Part shown: in pieces, positions 43,753-51,973 of the stretch
Layout: the number at the start of each line of letters is the position of its first letter
Position numbering within the stretch: position 1 is the stretch's first letter
DNA from: CAYNST01 sp964434105
GTDB taxonomy: Bacteria; Pseudomonadota; Gammaproteobacteria; Pseudomonadales; Cellvibrionaceae
Direction of reading: 5' to 3'
Assembly: GCA_964434105.1 (NCBI GenBank)
Contig: CAYSTJ010000020.1
Span: 1 to 64,000, forward strand
Length of the DNA: 64,000 nt
Position numbers and translations under genes: made by a program
Notes under the pieces: generated by a model
Told to the model about the DNA's origin: nothing
Database searches by the model: none
The model's input: the letters and a program-made list of their open reading frames with translations, nothing else

Positions 43753-45636
43753 TTAAGGTCTGGCCCGCTCTATGAGCTCGGATATTTCAAGCCATTGATG
43801 CTCCAGCGCTTCCAGTGTCTGTCGTGCTTGCGACTGCTCCTTCAATAACGCTGGCAGTTCTGTGTTGCCAGAACCGTACAAATCGGGGTCGACCAGCCGT
43901 TCTTCCATATCCTTCAAACGTTTTCCCAGCGCGTCCATCTGCTTTTCCAGTTTTTTCAATGCCTGGGTGTGGGGCTTGAGACGATCGCGCAGGGCAGCAG
44001 CGGCCTGTCGCTCCCCTTTTTTATCCTGTTTTTCGTTGCTATCGACCACATCATCGGCCGGGCTTTCAGGCTTCTGTTGCCGCAGCAACCAGGTTTGATA
44101 GTCGTCCAGATCTCCATCAAATGCGTGTACCCCGCCCCGATCGACCAAAAAAAACTCATCTACCGTATTTCGCAGAAGGTGTCGATCATGCGACACCAAT
44201 ACCAAGGGTCCCTCAAATCGTTGCAGGGCGATACCTAACGCATGACGCACTTCCAGATCCAGATGGTTTGTGGGCTCGTCCATGAGTAGCAGATTGGGCT
44301 TATGCCAGGCCAGAATCGCAAGAGCCAGACGTGCCTTTTCACCACCGGAAAAATGCTGAATGGGCTCGAATACCCTGTCACCCTGAAAATCAAAGCCACC
44401 GAGAAAGTTACGAATTTCCTGTTCACTCGCTTTGGGCGAGATTCGCTGTAAATGCAAGGCGCATGACGCCTTCAAGTCCAGGGCCTCCAGCTGATGCTGG
44501 GCAAAGTATCCGATCTTTAAATGTGCCCCTTCCACCCTCTGGCCGTCCAGCAATGGCACCCCACCGGCCAATGTCTTCAACAGCGTTGACTTCCCCGCGC
44601 CGTTTGCACCCAACAACCCGATTCTGCTTGATGGCAGAAGATTCAACTCGATACCGGAAAGAATGGGCTTGCCTGGATACCCGATAGTCGCCTGATTCAG
44701 GCCAACTGCCTGCTGAGGCATTTTATCGGGCAACGGAAACCGGAAATTGAACGGCGAGTCGAGATGCGCCGGCGCGAGAGTTTCCATACGGGCCAGCTCT
44801 TTCAGACGGCTCTGGGCTTGCTTCGCTTTGGTGGCTTTTGCCCTGAAACGCCGCACAAAATCTTCAATTTCCGCGATCCGCATCTGCTGCTTTTCGAAGG
44901 CTGCGGCCTGCTGTGCGATCCGTTCAGCTTTTTGACGTTCGTACGCAGAATAGTTCCCTCGGTACTGGATAAGACGCGCATTTTCTATACTGACAATACC
45001 GTCAACCACGTTATCGAGAAAATCCCGATCGTGGGATATGATCAACAACGTTCCCCCGTACCCCTTAAGGTGCTCTTCCAGCCACAGGGCTGCATCGAGA
45101 TCAAGGTGGTTGGTCGGCTCGTCCAGCAACATGCAGTCGGACCGACACATCAGCGCCCGGGCCAGATTTAGGCGAATTCGCCAGCCCCCGGAAAACTCTT
45201 TGACCTGGCGGCTATCATCCGCCACCGAGAAGCCCAGCCCATGGAGCAGCTTCTGGGCCCGGGTTTGTGCGGTATAGCCGTCAATAACTTCCATCTGACT
45301 GTAAAGCTCCGCAACTCGTATTCCGTCATTCGCGCAGTGATCCAGCTGTTGCTGAATACGTCGTAACTCCCTATCGCCGTCCATCACATAATCCAGAGCG
45401 GTTCGTTCAGTTGTTGCAACTTCCTGGGCCATATGGGCGATTTCCCATGATTTCGGGATTTCCAACTGACCGCCATCCACCTGCAACTCACCCAGCAATA
45501 CCTGAAACAGGGTTGATTTGCCGCTGCCATTGGGGCCTATAATGCCCCACTTTTGACCAGGATAGATGGTAAGATCGGCCCTTTCGAGTAGAACCTTTGT
45601 GCCACGCTGCAGAACAGCTGCCAGAAGTTGGATCAT
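43753..45636 (-). CDS. yheS: ABC-F family ATPase (YheS-like)
   Basis: About 627 aa, soluble, two ATP-binding cassettes: Walker A GPNGSGKST and GANGAGKST, signatures FSGGWRIRLNLAR and FSGGEKARLALAI, and Walker B followed by DEPTNHLDL in each. The coiled linker (about 240-300, KAERIAQQAAAFEKQQMR) and C-terminal Lys/Glu-rich coiled coil fit the ABC-F type that acts on the ribosome E-site. The frame is open up to 45807, but the family start is MIQLLAAV at 45636. A divergent HAD phosphatase gene begins 198 bp away. Confidence 0.93.
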   Translation of the reverse strand: MIQLLAAVLQRGTKVLLERADLTIYPGQKWGIIGPNGSGKSTLFQVLLGELQVDGGQLEIPKSWEIAHMAQEVATTERTALDYVMDGDRELRRIQQQLDHCANDGIRVAELYSQMEVIDGYTAQTRAQKLLHGLGFSVADDSRQVKEFSGGWRIRLNLARALMCRSDCMLLDEPTNHLDLDAALWLEEHLKGYGGTLLIISHDRDFLDNVVDGIVSIENARLIQYRGNYSAYERQKAERIAQQAAAFEKQQMRIAEIEDFVRRFRAKATKAKQAQSRLKELARMETLAPAHLDSPFNFRFPLPDKMPQQAVGLNQATIGYPGKPILSGIELNLLPSSRIGLLGANGAGKSTLLKTLAGGVPLLDGQRVEGAHLKIGYFAQHQLEALDLKASCALHLQRISPKASEQEIRNFLGGFDFQGDRVFEPIQHFSGGEKARLALAILAWHKPNLLLMDEPTNHLDLEVRHALGIALQRFEGPLVLVSHDRHLLRNTVDEFFLVDRGGVHAFDGDLDDYQTWLLRQQKPESPADDVVDSNEKQDKKGERQAAAALRDRLKPHTQALKKLEKQMDALGKRLKDMEERLVDPDLYGSGNTELPALLKEQSQARQTLEALEHQWLEISELIERARP

Positions 45637-45833
45637 ATTTAATGCTGTGTCACCTGAACATTGGGAGCCCCAGGACGGGGGTGGGCTGCCATAATACCGA
45701 AAACCTGAGTGCGCAGGTACACCAGTAAGCCTGCCTCCGCCCCCACCTCCATCAATTGCGTTTGGGCGGGTCGCTGGTTGCCGCTGGACGCGCGCCGGCG
45801 ACTGCAACCCATCCGACGGAGAACAACAGAATC

Positions 45834-46451
45834 ATGATAGAAACCAATGCCGTGCTGGAAAACTGCCAGGCGATTATCTTCGACATGGATGGTACCCTGA
45901 TCGATTCCGGCAAACTACATGAGATTGCCTGGATTAAAACCCTCGAGGAATTTGGCATCCCTATTGACCGCCCCCTGATGCGGTCCCTGGCGGGCATGTC
46001 AACGCAGGAGACCCTGATCAAACTTATGACGCATTTTGGGCACACGGTAGACGTCCCCTCAGAAACCATGGGCGCGTTTAAGGAAGCCGCGGTACGCGAC
46101 AATATGGCAGATTATGTAAAGCCCACTGCGCTGAAAGCCGTGGTAGATCGCTATTTCGGTGAGAAACCCATGAGTGTTGGCACTGGAGCCAGCACCATGG
46201 AAGCCCGATCAATACTGGATCTGTGTGGCCTTGGTGATAGATTGAGTATCGTCGTGGGCGCCGATCAGGTTTTGCATCCAAAGCCGGCGCCAGATACGTT
46301 TTTACGCTGTGCCAAACAGATGGGCACGGATGCTGCCGACTGCGTCGTGCTTGAGGACTCGGTTTTGGGCCTTGAAGCTGCGCGGAAGGCAGGCATGACG
46401 GGTATAGATGTATTGGAGGTGTTTGGTGTACACAATGATTATTTTTTATAG
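45834..46451 (+). CDS. HAD-superfamily phosphatase (beta-phosphoglucomutase-like)
   Basis: 205 aa. Motif I is IIFDMDGTLIDS, motif II GTGAST (after YFGEKPMSV), motif III lysine in HPKPAPDTFL, and motif IV LEDSVLGLEAA. A cap domain inserted after motif I is of the C1 helical type. Substrate unknown; sugar phosphates are usual. Start ATG 45834 with GGAGAA upstream. The last base of its stop codon is the first base of MITE copy C, so the C-terminus may have been altered by that insertion. Confidence 0.88.
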   Translation: MIETNAVLENCQAIIFDMDGTLIDSGKLHEIAWIKTLEEFGIPIDRPLMRSLAGMSTQETLIKLMTHFGHTVDVPSETMGAFKEAAVRDNMADYVKPTALKAVVDRYFGEKPMSVGTGASTMEARSILDLCGLGDRLSIVVGADQVLHPKPAPDTFLRCAKQMGTDAADCVVLEDSVLGLEAARKAGMTGIDVLEVFGVHNDYFL

Positions 46452-46678
46452 TAACTATTCAGCTCATGCCCCGATTTGCCCCTGCACCTACAAATGAAAG
46501 CTGCGTTAAAAAATGGTCACAAACCTGTCGGGAACAGGTTTGAACCCCTGCCCAGGCGGCCCGGAGGGCGAAGCGCTGGATGCGCGGCGTATTTACACGA
46601 GTAAACTCACATTTTTCGCCTTGGTCCTAACAAACCCGGACACAATCTGAATCGTTACGACCCGATCTGAACAAAGAT
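46451..46678 (+). mobile_element. IS66-like MITE, copy C (about 228 bp)
   Basis: Starts GTAACTATTCAGCTC at the HAD stop codon; the right end is degenerate (GTTAC at 46654-46658, then a second weaker end near 46678). The central block with the AACCTGTCGGGAACAGGTT and GCCTGCCCAGGC palindromes is intact. Same orientation as copies D and E. It has no convincing duplication of its own. Confidence 0.72.
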
Positions 46679-46697
46679 CAACCGTTTGGAGTCACTG

Positions 46698-47363
46698 CTA
46701 CCACGGCAACACCTGCCCGTTAGAGTGCCAGAATGTTCCGGAGTTTTTCAGATTCAGGTAGTCAATACGCTCAACCATTCGTTCAGCCGATTCATCGGCA
46801 CTGATATCTCCACCGTGATTAACCATGTCCGTCTGCACATATCCGGGGTGCAAAATTGCCACGGCAATACCACGCGGTTCGAGATCGCGGGCCAGAGACA
46901 CCCCTGCCGCATTCAGTGCCGCTTTCGACATGCGGTACCCGTAAGCTCCTCCCGATGTATTATCCGCCATCGATCCCATCCGACTGGTAACAAGTGCAAC
47001 TTTGCTGCCCGCTGCCAGATTGGAAAGCAACGCCTCAGTAATACGCAAGGGACCAACAGCGTTGATTATAAACTGCTCTGTCATCGTCGAATAGTCGATG
47101 GACCCCAGCTTTTCACTGCGTAGAATACCTGCATTGTTGATCAGAATATCCAGCGGCACATTTTGCAGGGCTTCACCCAGTATTTGCTGCAGGTTGCTGT
47201 CACCGACATCAATGCCGGGAACGACCGTAACGCCAAGCTTGTCCAGTTCCGGCGAGGATTTCCTGCACAGGGCAAAAACTGTAGCGCCACGGGACTTGTA
47301 TGCCTTTGCGAAAGCGAGGCCGATTCCACGGTTAGCACCGGTAATGGCGATTTTCTGAGTCAT
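46698..47363 (-). CDS. Short-chain dehydrogenase/reductase (SDR)
   Basis: 221 aa, classical SDR: NAD(P)-binding TGANRGIGLA, NNAGI at about residue 87, and the active-site pair YGYRMSK with upstream Ser (VTSRMGSM). GYVQTDM and the short, low-complexity C-terminus match CsgA-type SDRs. Substrate unknown. The gene is bracketed by two MITE copies in direct orientation (C and D), so it may have been moved or trapped by them. Confidence 0.9.
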   Translation of the reverse strand: MTQKIAITGANRGIGLAFAKAYKSRGATVFALCRKSSPELDKLGVTVVPGIDVGDSNLQQILGEALQNVPLDILINNAGILRSEKLGSIDYSTMTEQFIINAVGPLRITEALLSNLAAGSKVALVTSRMGSMADNTSGGAYGYRMSKAALNAAGVSLARDLEPRGIAVAILHPGYVQTDMVNHGGDISADESAERMVERIDYLNLKNSGTFWHSNGQVLPW

Positions 47364-47407
47364 TATGTGTTACCTATGTTTGTAAAAAGACAAAGTTAAC
47401 TCGACGT

Positions 47408-47598
47408 GTAACTGTTCAGCTTACGCCCGATTTGCCCATCGCTGCGCCAACAAATGGTGACAAACCTATCGGGGACAGGTTTGAACGCCTGCCCTGGCGA
47501 CCGGGAGGGCGAAGCGCAGGATGCGCGGCGATTGACACGAGTAAACTCACATTTTTCGCCGTACCATGAGCAAATCCGGACGCAATCAGAACAGTTAC
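47408..47598 (+). mobile_element. IS66-like MITE, copy D (about 191 bp)
   Basis: Starts GTAACTGTTCAGCTT and ends CAGAACAGTTAC (12-bp ends with one mismatch). The central palindromic block is present. It ends five bases before the stop codon of the DUF6795 gene. A short frame with NACPG..EGEAQDAR runs through it, shared with copy A. Confidence 0.75.
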
Positions 47599-47603
47599 TT
47601 TAT

Positions 47604-48026
47604 CTATTCCACAATTCTACTCAAACCGAACACAAGCTTTTTTCTGAACGGAAACTTGAAAAATGTTTTCCGGTTCGCCTGCTCGGCGAGATCGCATTCC
47701 AGGACTATCGGTTGCTGAAGTGGTCTACGCCGAACAGAAATTTCTCCGCCGCAATGCGTATTGACCTTTACGGTGCGCCATGCCAGGTAGATGACGTTTC
47801 TGTATTCAATCGTCATTTCCTGGTTGACCTGCACTGCGTCGCGTCGCGGGAAGAGTCGAAATTTTTTTAGAGGAGTAAAATAGAAATTTCCACTGGCGTC
47901 TGAAATGGTCTTCTGCACGTACTCATTTCCCAGAAAACAGGCCCTCCGAGTAATCAGTGCATTTCGCACAGACGTGCGTCTGAACTTTACCTTTCCCTGC
48001 ATGGGCGAAAACAAGACCACAACCAT
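47604..48026 (-). CDS. DUF6795-like protein
   Basis: 140 aa. MVVVLFSPMQGKVKFRRTSV, a strand-rich core with TISDASGNFYFTPLKKFRLF, and YLAWRTVKVNTHCGG then VLECDLAEQ resemble the DUF6795 (carboxypeptidase-regulatory-like) pattern of a small beta-sandwich. No signal peptide. Function unknown. The start at 48026 has GGGAAGG upstream. Its stop codon lies in the presumed target site of MITE copy D. Confidence 0.6.
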   Translation of the reverse strand: MVVVLFSPMQGKVKFRRTSVRNALITRRACFLGNEYVQKTISDASGNFYFTPLKKFRLFPRRDAVQVNQEMTIEYRNVIYLAWRTVKVNTHCGGEISVRRRPLQQPIVLECDLAEQANRKTFFKFPFRKKLVFGLSRIVE

Positions 48027-48191
48027 ACTACCAGCCTTCCCTGGGCAATGCACCTGTCGATGCCGAATGGGCCAACCGACCCGGGGTTCGGGTCAGGTCG
48101 ATTGACTGACAACAGTTTACTGTGCTGAAATTCGGCGTTCAAGTGCGATAACTATTTGCGTGCCATTAATCGGATCGCCGTCTGATCCAGA

Positions 48192-49295
48192 TTATTGATA
48201 TTGCTGGCTGATCCAATCTCGATACGATCCGCTCATGACGTGTCGCCACCAGGCGTCGTTCTCCAGGTACCACTTTATGGTTTTCCGGATCCCGGTTTCA
48301 AATGATTCCTGCGGCTGATAACCCAGCTCACTGCCCGTTCTGGTTGCGTCAATGGCATAACGTCGGTCGTGGCCCGGGCGGTCTTTTACAAAAGTGATCA
48401 GTTCAGCCGTTCTGCCTTCTATTGCGGCTCTGGCGTCGGGGTATTTTTCGCTCCAGACTGCATTGACAGCAAACTCTTCCTCCAGCAGCTTTCCGACGAG
48501 TTTCACGATATCGACGTTGGCCCATTCATTGTGCCCGCCGATATTATAATTCTCGCCTATCCGTCCACTTTGCAAAACCAGGTCGATACCGCGAGCATGA
48601 TCTTCAACATACAACCAATCCCGGATCTGCATCCCGTCGCCATAAACCGGTAGCTTTTTATCGTGCAGAATATTGGTAATAATCAACGGGATCAGCTTTT
48701 CAGGAAAGTGGAACGGCCCATAATTGTTTGAGCAGTTACTGGTAGTCACCTGCAGTCCGTAAGTGTGGTGATAGGCGCGCACCAAATGGTCAGAGGCAGC
48801 TTTACTGGCCGAGTATGGGGAATTCGGTGCGTAGGCTGTTGCCTCGGTGAACGCCGGATCGTCAGGTCCGAGGGTACCATAAACCTCGTCAGTGGAAACG
48901 TGATGAAAGCGATGCGGCAGTACACCCTGGGGACCGTCCAGCCAGACTTTTTTTGCTGCTTTCAGGAGACTGTAGGTCCCGATGATATTGGTCTGAATAA
49001 AGGCGTCCGGCCCGCTGATGGACCTGTCGACGTGCGATTCCGCTGCAAAATGCACCAGCACGTTCACATCGAAGTCGCGCAGAATCCGCTCGACATGATC
49101 CGTATCGCAAATATCGCCTTTGATAAACTCGAACTTGGGATTGTTCATTACCCCGGACAGGTTTTCCATGTTGCCGGCATAGGTCAATGCGTCCAGCACG
49201 ATAACCCTGTCTTTGTTATGGTTTTTTAACCAATAGTGCACAAAATTCGCACCAATAAAACCGGCACCACCGGTTACCAATAATCGATCGCTCAT
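48192..49295 (-). CDS. rfbB: dTDP-glucose 4,6-dehydratase RfbB
   Basis: A 367-aa extended SDR: TGGAGFIGANFVHYW at the N-terminus, the conserved HVSTDEVYG segment with the catalytic Asp/Glu pair after Thr, and YSASKAASDHLV (Tyr-X3-Lys). Second step of dTDP-L-rhamnose synthesis. Last gene of the rfbACDB transcript, 17 bp after rfbD. Confidence 0.96.
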   Translation of the reverse strand: MSDRLLVTGGAGFIGANFVHYWLKNHNKDRVIVLDALTYAGNMENLSGVMNNPKFEFIKGDICDTDHVERILRDFDVNVLVHFAAESHVDRSISGPDAFIQTNIIGTYSLLKAAKKVWLDGPQGVLPHRFHHVSTDEVYGTLGPDDPAFTEATAYAPNSPYSASKAASDHLVRAYHHTYGLQVTTSNCSNNYGPFHFPEKLIPLIITNILHDKKLPVYGDGMQIRDWLYVEDHARGIDLVLQSGRIGENYNIGGHNEWANVDIVKLVGKLLEEEFAVNAVWSEKYPDARAAIEGRTAELITFVKDRPGHDRRYAIDATRTGSELGYQPQESFETGIRKTIKWYLENDAWWRHVMSGSYRDWISQQYQ

Positions 49296-49312
49296 TGCAA
49301 TTAACCAGTTTA

Positions 49313-50185
49313 TTATAGAAAAGAGTTCAGATCATCCAGCATAAAACCGAGCTCCTGCTGCCAGTGCTCAGCATTGATGCCCAGCTGCTCTTCAGTAGCC
49401 GTTTTATCCAGCACAGAATAATGCGGTCGACGCGCCGGGGTCGGATAGGACGTTGCCGGGATAGCTTTCACCGGGATTTTATTTGCCAACAACCCTTTTT
49501 CCAGTGACAGCTCCTGAATCGCTACGGCAAAATCGTACCAGGATGTAACCCCCGCATCGGTCCAGTGCAGAATACCGTTAACATCGGTCCGTTCCACCGC
49601 GCACCATAGTACGCGAGCAAGCGATCGGGCCCAGGTCGGTGTGCCGATCTGATCATACACAACACCCAGTTGCGGCTTTTCTTTGATCAATCGCAATATG
49701 GTCTTTACGAAATTATTGCCATGCACCGAGTAAACCCAGGCTGTGCGTACGATAAGGCTGCTGTCTGGAAGCAATTCGCGAACCGCCTGTTCGCCAGCCA
49801 GCTTCGACAGGCCATATACCCCGGTTGGCGCAGTGGCATCATGTGGCCGATACGGCAGGGCGCGCTCTCCATCAAACACGAAATCCGTCGATAGATGAAT
49901 CAGCCGTGACTTCATGTCCCGACAGGCCTGGGCCAGATGCCGCGCACCATCACGGTTTACCGCATATGCGGCTTCTCCGTCAGTTTCGGCTTTGTCTACT
50001 GCGGTATAAGCTGCTGCATTTATAACCACATCCGGCTTGAAATTGGTGAGATACCGCCCCACTGCCTCGGCATCGGTTATATCGAGTTGCGACCGATCCA
50101 CAGCCTGCGCCTCAACGGTATCCGGTGCCGAACGCTCAAGCTCCCAACCTACCTGACCATCTCTACCGGTAATCAATACTTTCAT
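49313..50185 (-). CDS. rfbD: dTDP-4-dehydrorhamnose reductase RfbD
   Basis: 290 aa, the last enzymatic step of dTDP-L-rhamnose synthesis: N-terminal LITGRDGQVGWEL, INAAAYTAVDKAE, STDFVFDG and YGLSKLAGEQAV (Tyr-X3-Lys), with RTAWVYS. 12 bp after rfbC, 17 bp before rfbB. Confidence 0.96.
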   Translation of the reverse strand: MKVLITGRDGQVGWELERSAPDTVEAQAVDRSQLDITDAEAVGRYLTNFKPDVVINAAAYTAVDKAETDGEAAYAVNRDGARHLAQACRDMKSRLIHLSTDFVFDGERALPYRPHDATAPTGVYGLSKLAGEQAVRELLPDSSLIVRTAWVYSVHGNNFVKTILRLIKEKPQLGVVYDQIGTPTWARSLARVLWCAVERTDVNGILHWTDAGVTSWYDFAVAIQELSLEKGLLANKIPVKAIPATSYPTPARRPHYSVLDKTATEEQLGINAEHWQQELGFMLDDLNSFL

Positions 50186-50197
50186 CTCGGAGCTACT

Positions 50198-50746
50198 CTA
50201 GTCGAATTTGGGTGCACTGGCGAAATCGAGGCCATTCTGATCCTTGGCAGACAGTCTGGGCGGAGAATTGGCAGGAATGGGCCAGTCTATGTCCAGGGCG
50301 GGATCATTCCACCGCAGCGATACTTCGGATTCCGGATGATAATAGTCACTGCATTTGTATATAAATTCAGCAGCGTTGGTCATTACATAAAAGCCGTGAG
50401 CAAACCCTTCCGGAACCCAGAGCTGTCTTTTGTTCTCGGCGGAAAGCTCTACGCCAACCCACTGCCCAAAGGTCGGTGACGACTGCCTCATATCGACAGC
50501 GACATCAAATACCGCACCGCTCACAACACGCACCAGCTTCCCCTGGGTTTGCTGCATCTGGTAGTGCAGCCCGCGTAAAATGCCATGAACGGATTTACTG
50601 TGGTTATCCTGAACCAGTTGCCTCGCGCCGGTTTCCTTCAGAAATTCATCCAGCCGGAATGTTTCCATGAAAAAACCGCGCTCATCACCGAATACGGCGG
50701 GCTCGATAATTTTCACATCCGGAATTCTGGTGGCAATGTATTTCAT
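50198..50746 (-). CDS. rfbC: dTDP-4-dehydrorhamnose 3,5-epimerase RfbC
   Basis: 182-aa cupin-type epimerase: EPAVFGDERGFFMETFR, VQDNHSKSVHGILRGLHYQ with the catalytic His, and GFAHGFYVMTNAAEF. Its start codon overlaps the rfbA stop by one base. Makes dTDP-4-keto-L-rhamnose. Confidence 0.97.
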   Translation of the reverse strand: MKYIATRIPDVKIIEPAVFGDERGFFMETFRLDEFLKETGARQLVQDNHSKSVHGILRGLHYQMQQTQGKLVRVVSGAVFDVAVDMRQSSPTFGQWVGVELSAENKRQLWVPEGFAHGFYVMTNAAEFIYKCSDYYHPESEVSLRWNDPALDIDWPIPANSPPRLSAKDQNGLDFASAPKFD

Positions 50747-51621
50747 TAAAACACCCTGTCATCCAATAGATTTAACAAATATTCGCCATATCCGCTCTTT
50801 CGCAACGGTTCTGCGATCTTCCGCAAGCTGTCCTCGTCGATCCATCCGTTACGAAAGGCAACTTCCTCCGGACAATTCACCTTCAGGCCCTGACGTTTGT
50901 CGATAGTAGCAATAAAATGGGCCGCCGCCAGCAGATCGTCGTGGGTACCGGTATCCAGCCACGCCGTGCCGCGCCCCATGACCTCAACTTTCAACGTCCC
51001 TTCGGCCATGTAACGATTGATAACATCGATAATCTCCAGCTCTCCGCGCTTCGAAGGCTTGACAGCTTTGGCGTATTCGACGACGTTCCCGTCGAAAAAA
51101 TAGATGCCGGGCACCGCATAGTTGGACTTTGGGTGCGCTGGCTTCTCTTCAATGGACAGTACGGTTCCATCACGGTCAAACTCGACAACCCCGTAAGCCC
51201 GGGGATTGGAGACGTGGTAGCCAAAAACAGTGCCGCCACTGCCGCGCGTTGCTGCTTTCAGCGAATGCGCCAGATCATGACCGTAGAACAGGTTGTCGCC
51301 CAGCACCAGCGCCGCAGGATGACCATCAAGAAACCTCTCGCCGATGATAAAAGCCTGCGCAAGTCCGTCAGGCGCGGGCTGGACTGCATAGTCGATCTGG
51401 ATTCCGAACTGCTCCCCGGTCCCAAGCAGCTCTTTGAAACGGCTCTGTTCGTGCGGCGTGGTAATGACGAGGACCTCGCGAATACCGGCCTGCATCAACG
51501 TACTGAGAGGATAGTAAATCATGGGTTTGTCATAGACCGGCATCAACTGCTTGCTGACCACCTGCGTTAATGGGTATAACCGGGTTCCGCTGCCACCCGC
51601 CAGGATTATTCCTTTTCTCAC
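50746..51621 (-). CDS. rfbA: Glucose-1-phosphate thymidylyltransferase RfbA
   Basis: About 291 aa: RKGIILAGGSGTRLYPLT with the nucleotide-binding G-X-G-T-R, KQLMPVYDKPMIYYPLSTLM, ALVLGDNLFYG and EEKPAHPKSNYAVPGIYF. Makes dTDP-glucose, first step of rhamnose supply. The GTG at 51621 with GGGGG upstream matches the family start; an ATG twelve bases further up is possible. First gene of rfbACDB, whose product feeds lipopolysaccharide or exopolysaccharide. No glycosyltransferase gene is in the window. Confidence 0.95.
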   Translation of the reverse strand: MRKGIILAGGSGTRLYPLTQVVSKQLMPVYDKPMIYYPLSTLMQAGIREVLVITTPHEQSRFKELLGTGEQFGIQIDYAVQPAPDGLAQAFIIGERFLDGHPAALVLGDNLFYGHDLAHSLKAATRGSGGTVFGYHVSNPRAYGVVEFDRDGTVLSIEEKPAHPKSNYAVPGIYFFDGNVVEYAKAVKPSKRGELEIIDVINRYMAEGTLKVEVMGRGTAWLDTGTHDDLLAAAHFIATIDKRQGLKVNCPEEVAFRNGWIDEDSLRKIAEPLRKSGYGEYLLNLLDDRVF

Positions 51622-51973
51622 ACATCCCCCCATTTATTTGAGTTTGCTGACTGAAACGCCCGAAACGCTTCACCACTGAATGCAGGCATATTAGATCATG
51701 GCACCGCCAGTTTGAAGTGGTTTTACCGATCGACGTTGTTTTCCGACATGCTGAAGCAGCAGATCCGGCATTCAGGGCAGAGTCCGGGCGCTGTGGACAT
51801 CTCCAAAATCCTGTCCCAAATGGTCAATATGGCCAATAGTCCCTTTTCTCCATGCGTCATGAATGAGAACTACTGCCCTAAATTGGCGAATCCTCAAATC
51901 TGATTATGACACTCATGTTGTATTTTTGTGACAATGCCGCCTGCCAAAATCAGGTAACCCCAGGATCATACAT
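51622..51973. other. 352-bp intergenic region between rfbA and the phosphate transporter
   Basis: The divergent promoters of rfbACDB and the Pit-type transporter should be here. I see no gene. No clear Pho box is visible before the transporter. Confidence 0.4.

Noticed and set aside
47454..47870. 138-codon plus-strand frame (with NACPG..EGEAQDAR)
   Set aside because: It reads through MITE copy D into the reverse of the DUF6795 gene. The similar frame in copy A is due to shared repeat sequence, not selection on a protein that I can show.
51712..51903. 63-codon frame before the phosphate transporter
   Set aside because: Short, with no ribosome site or recognisable motif, in the region expected to hold the divergent promoters.
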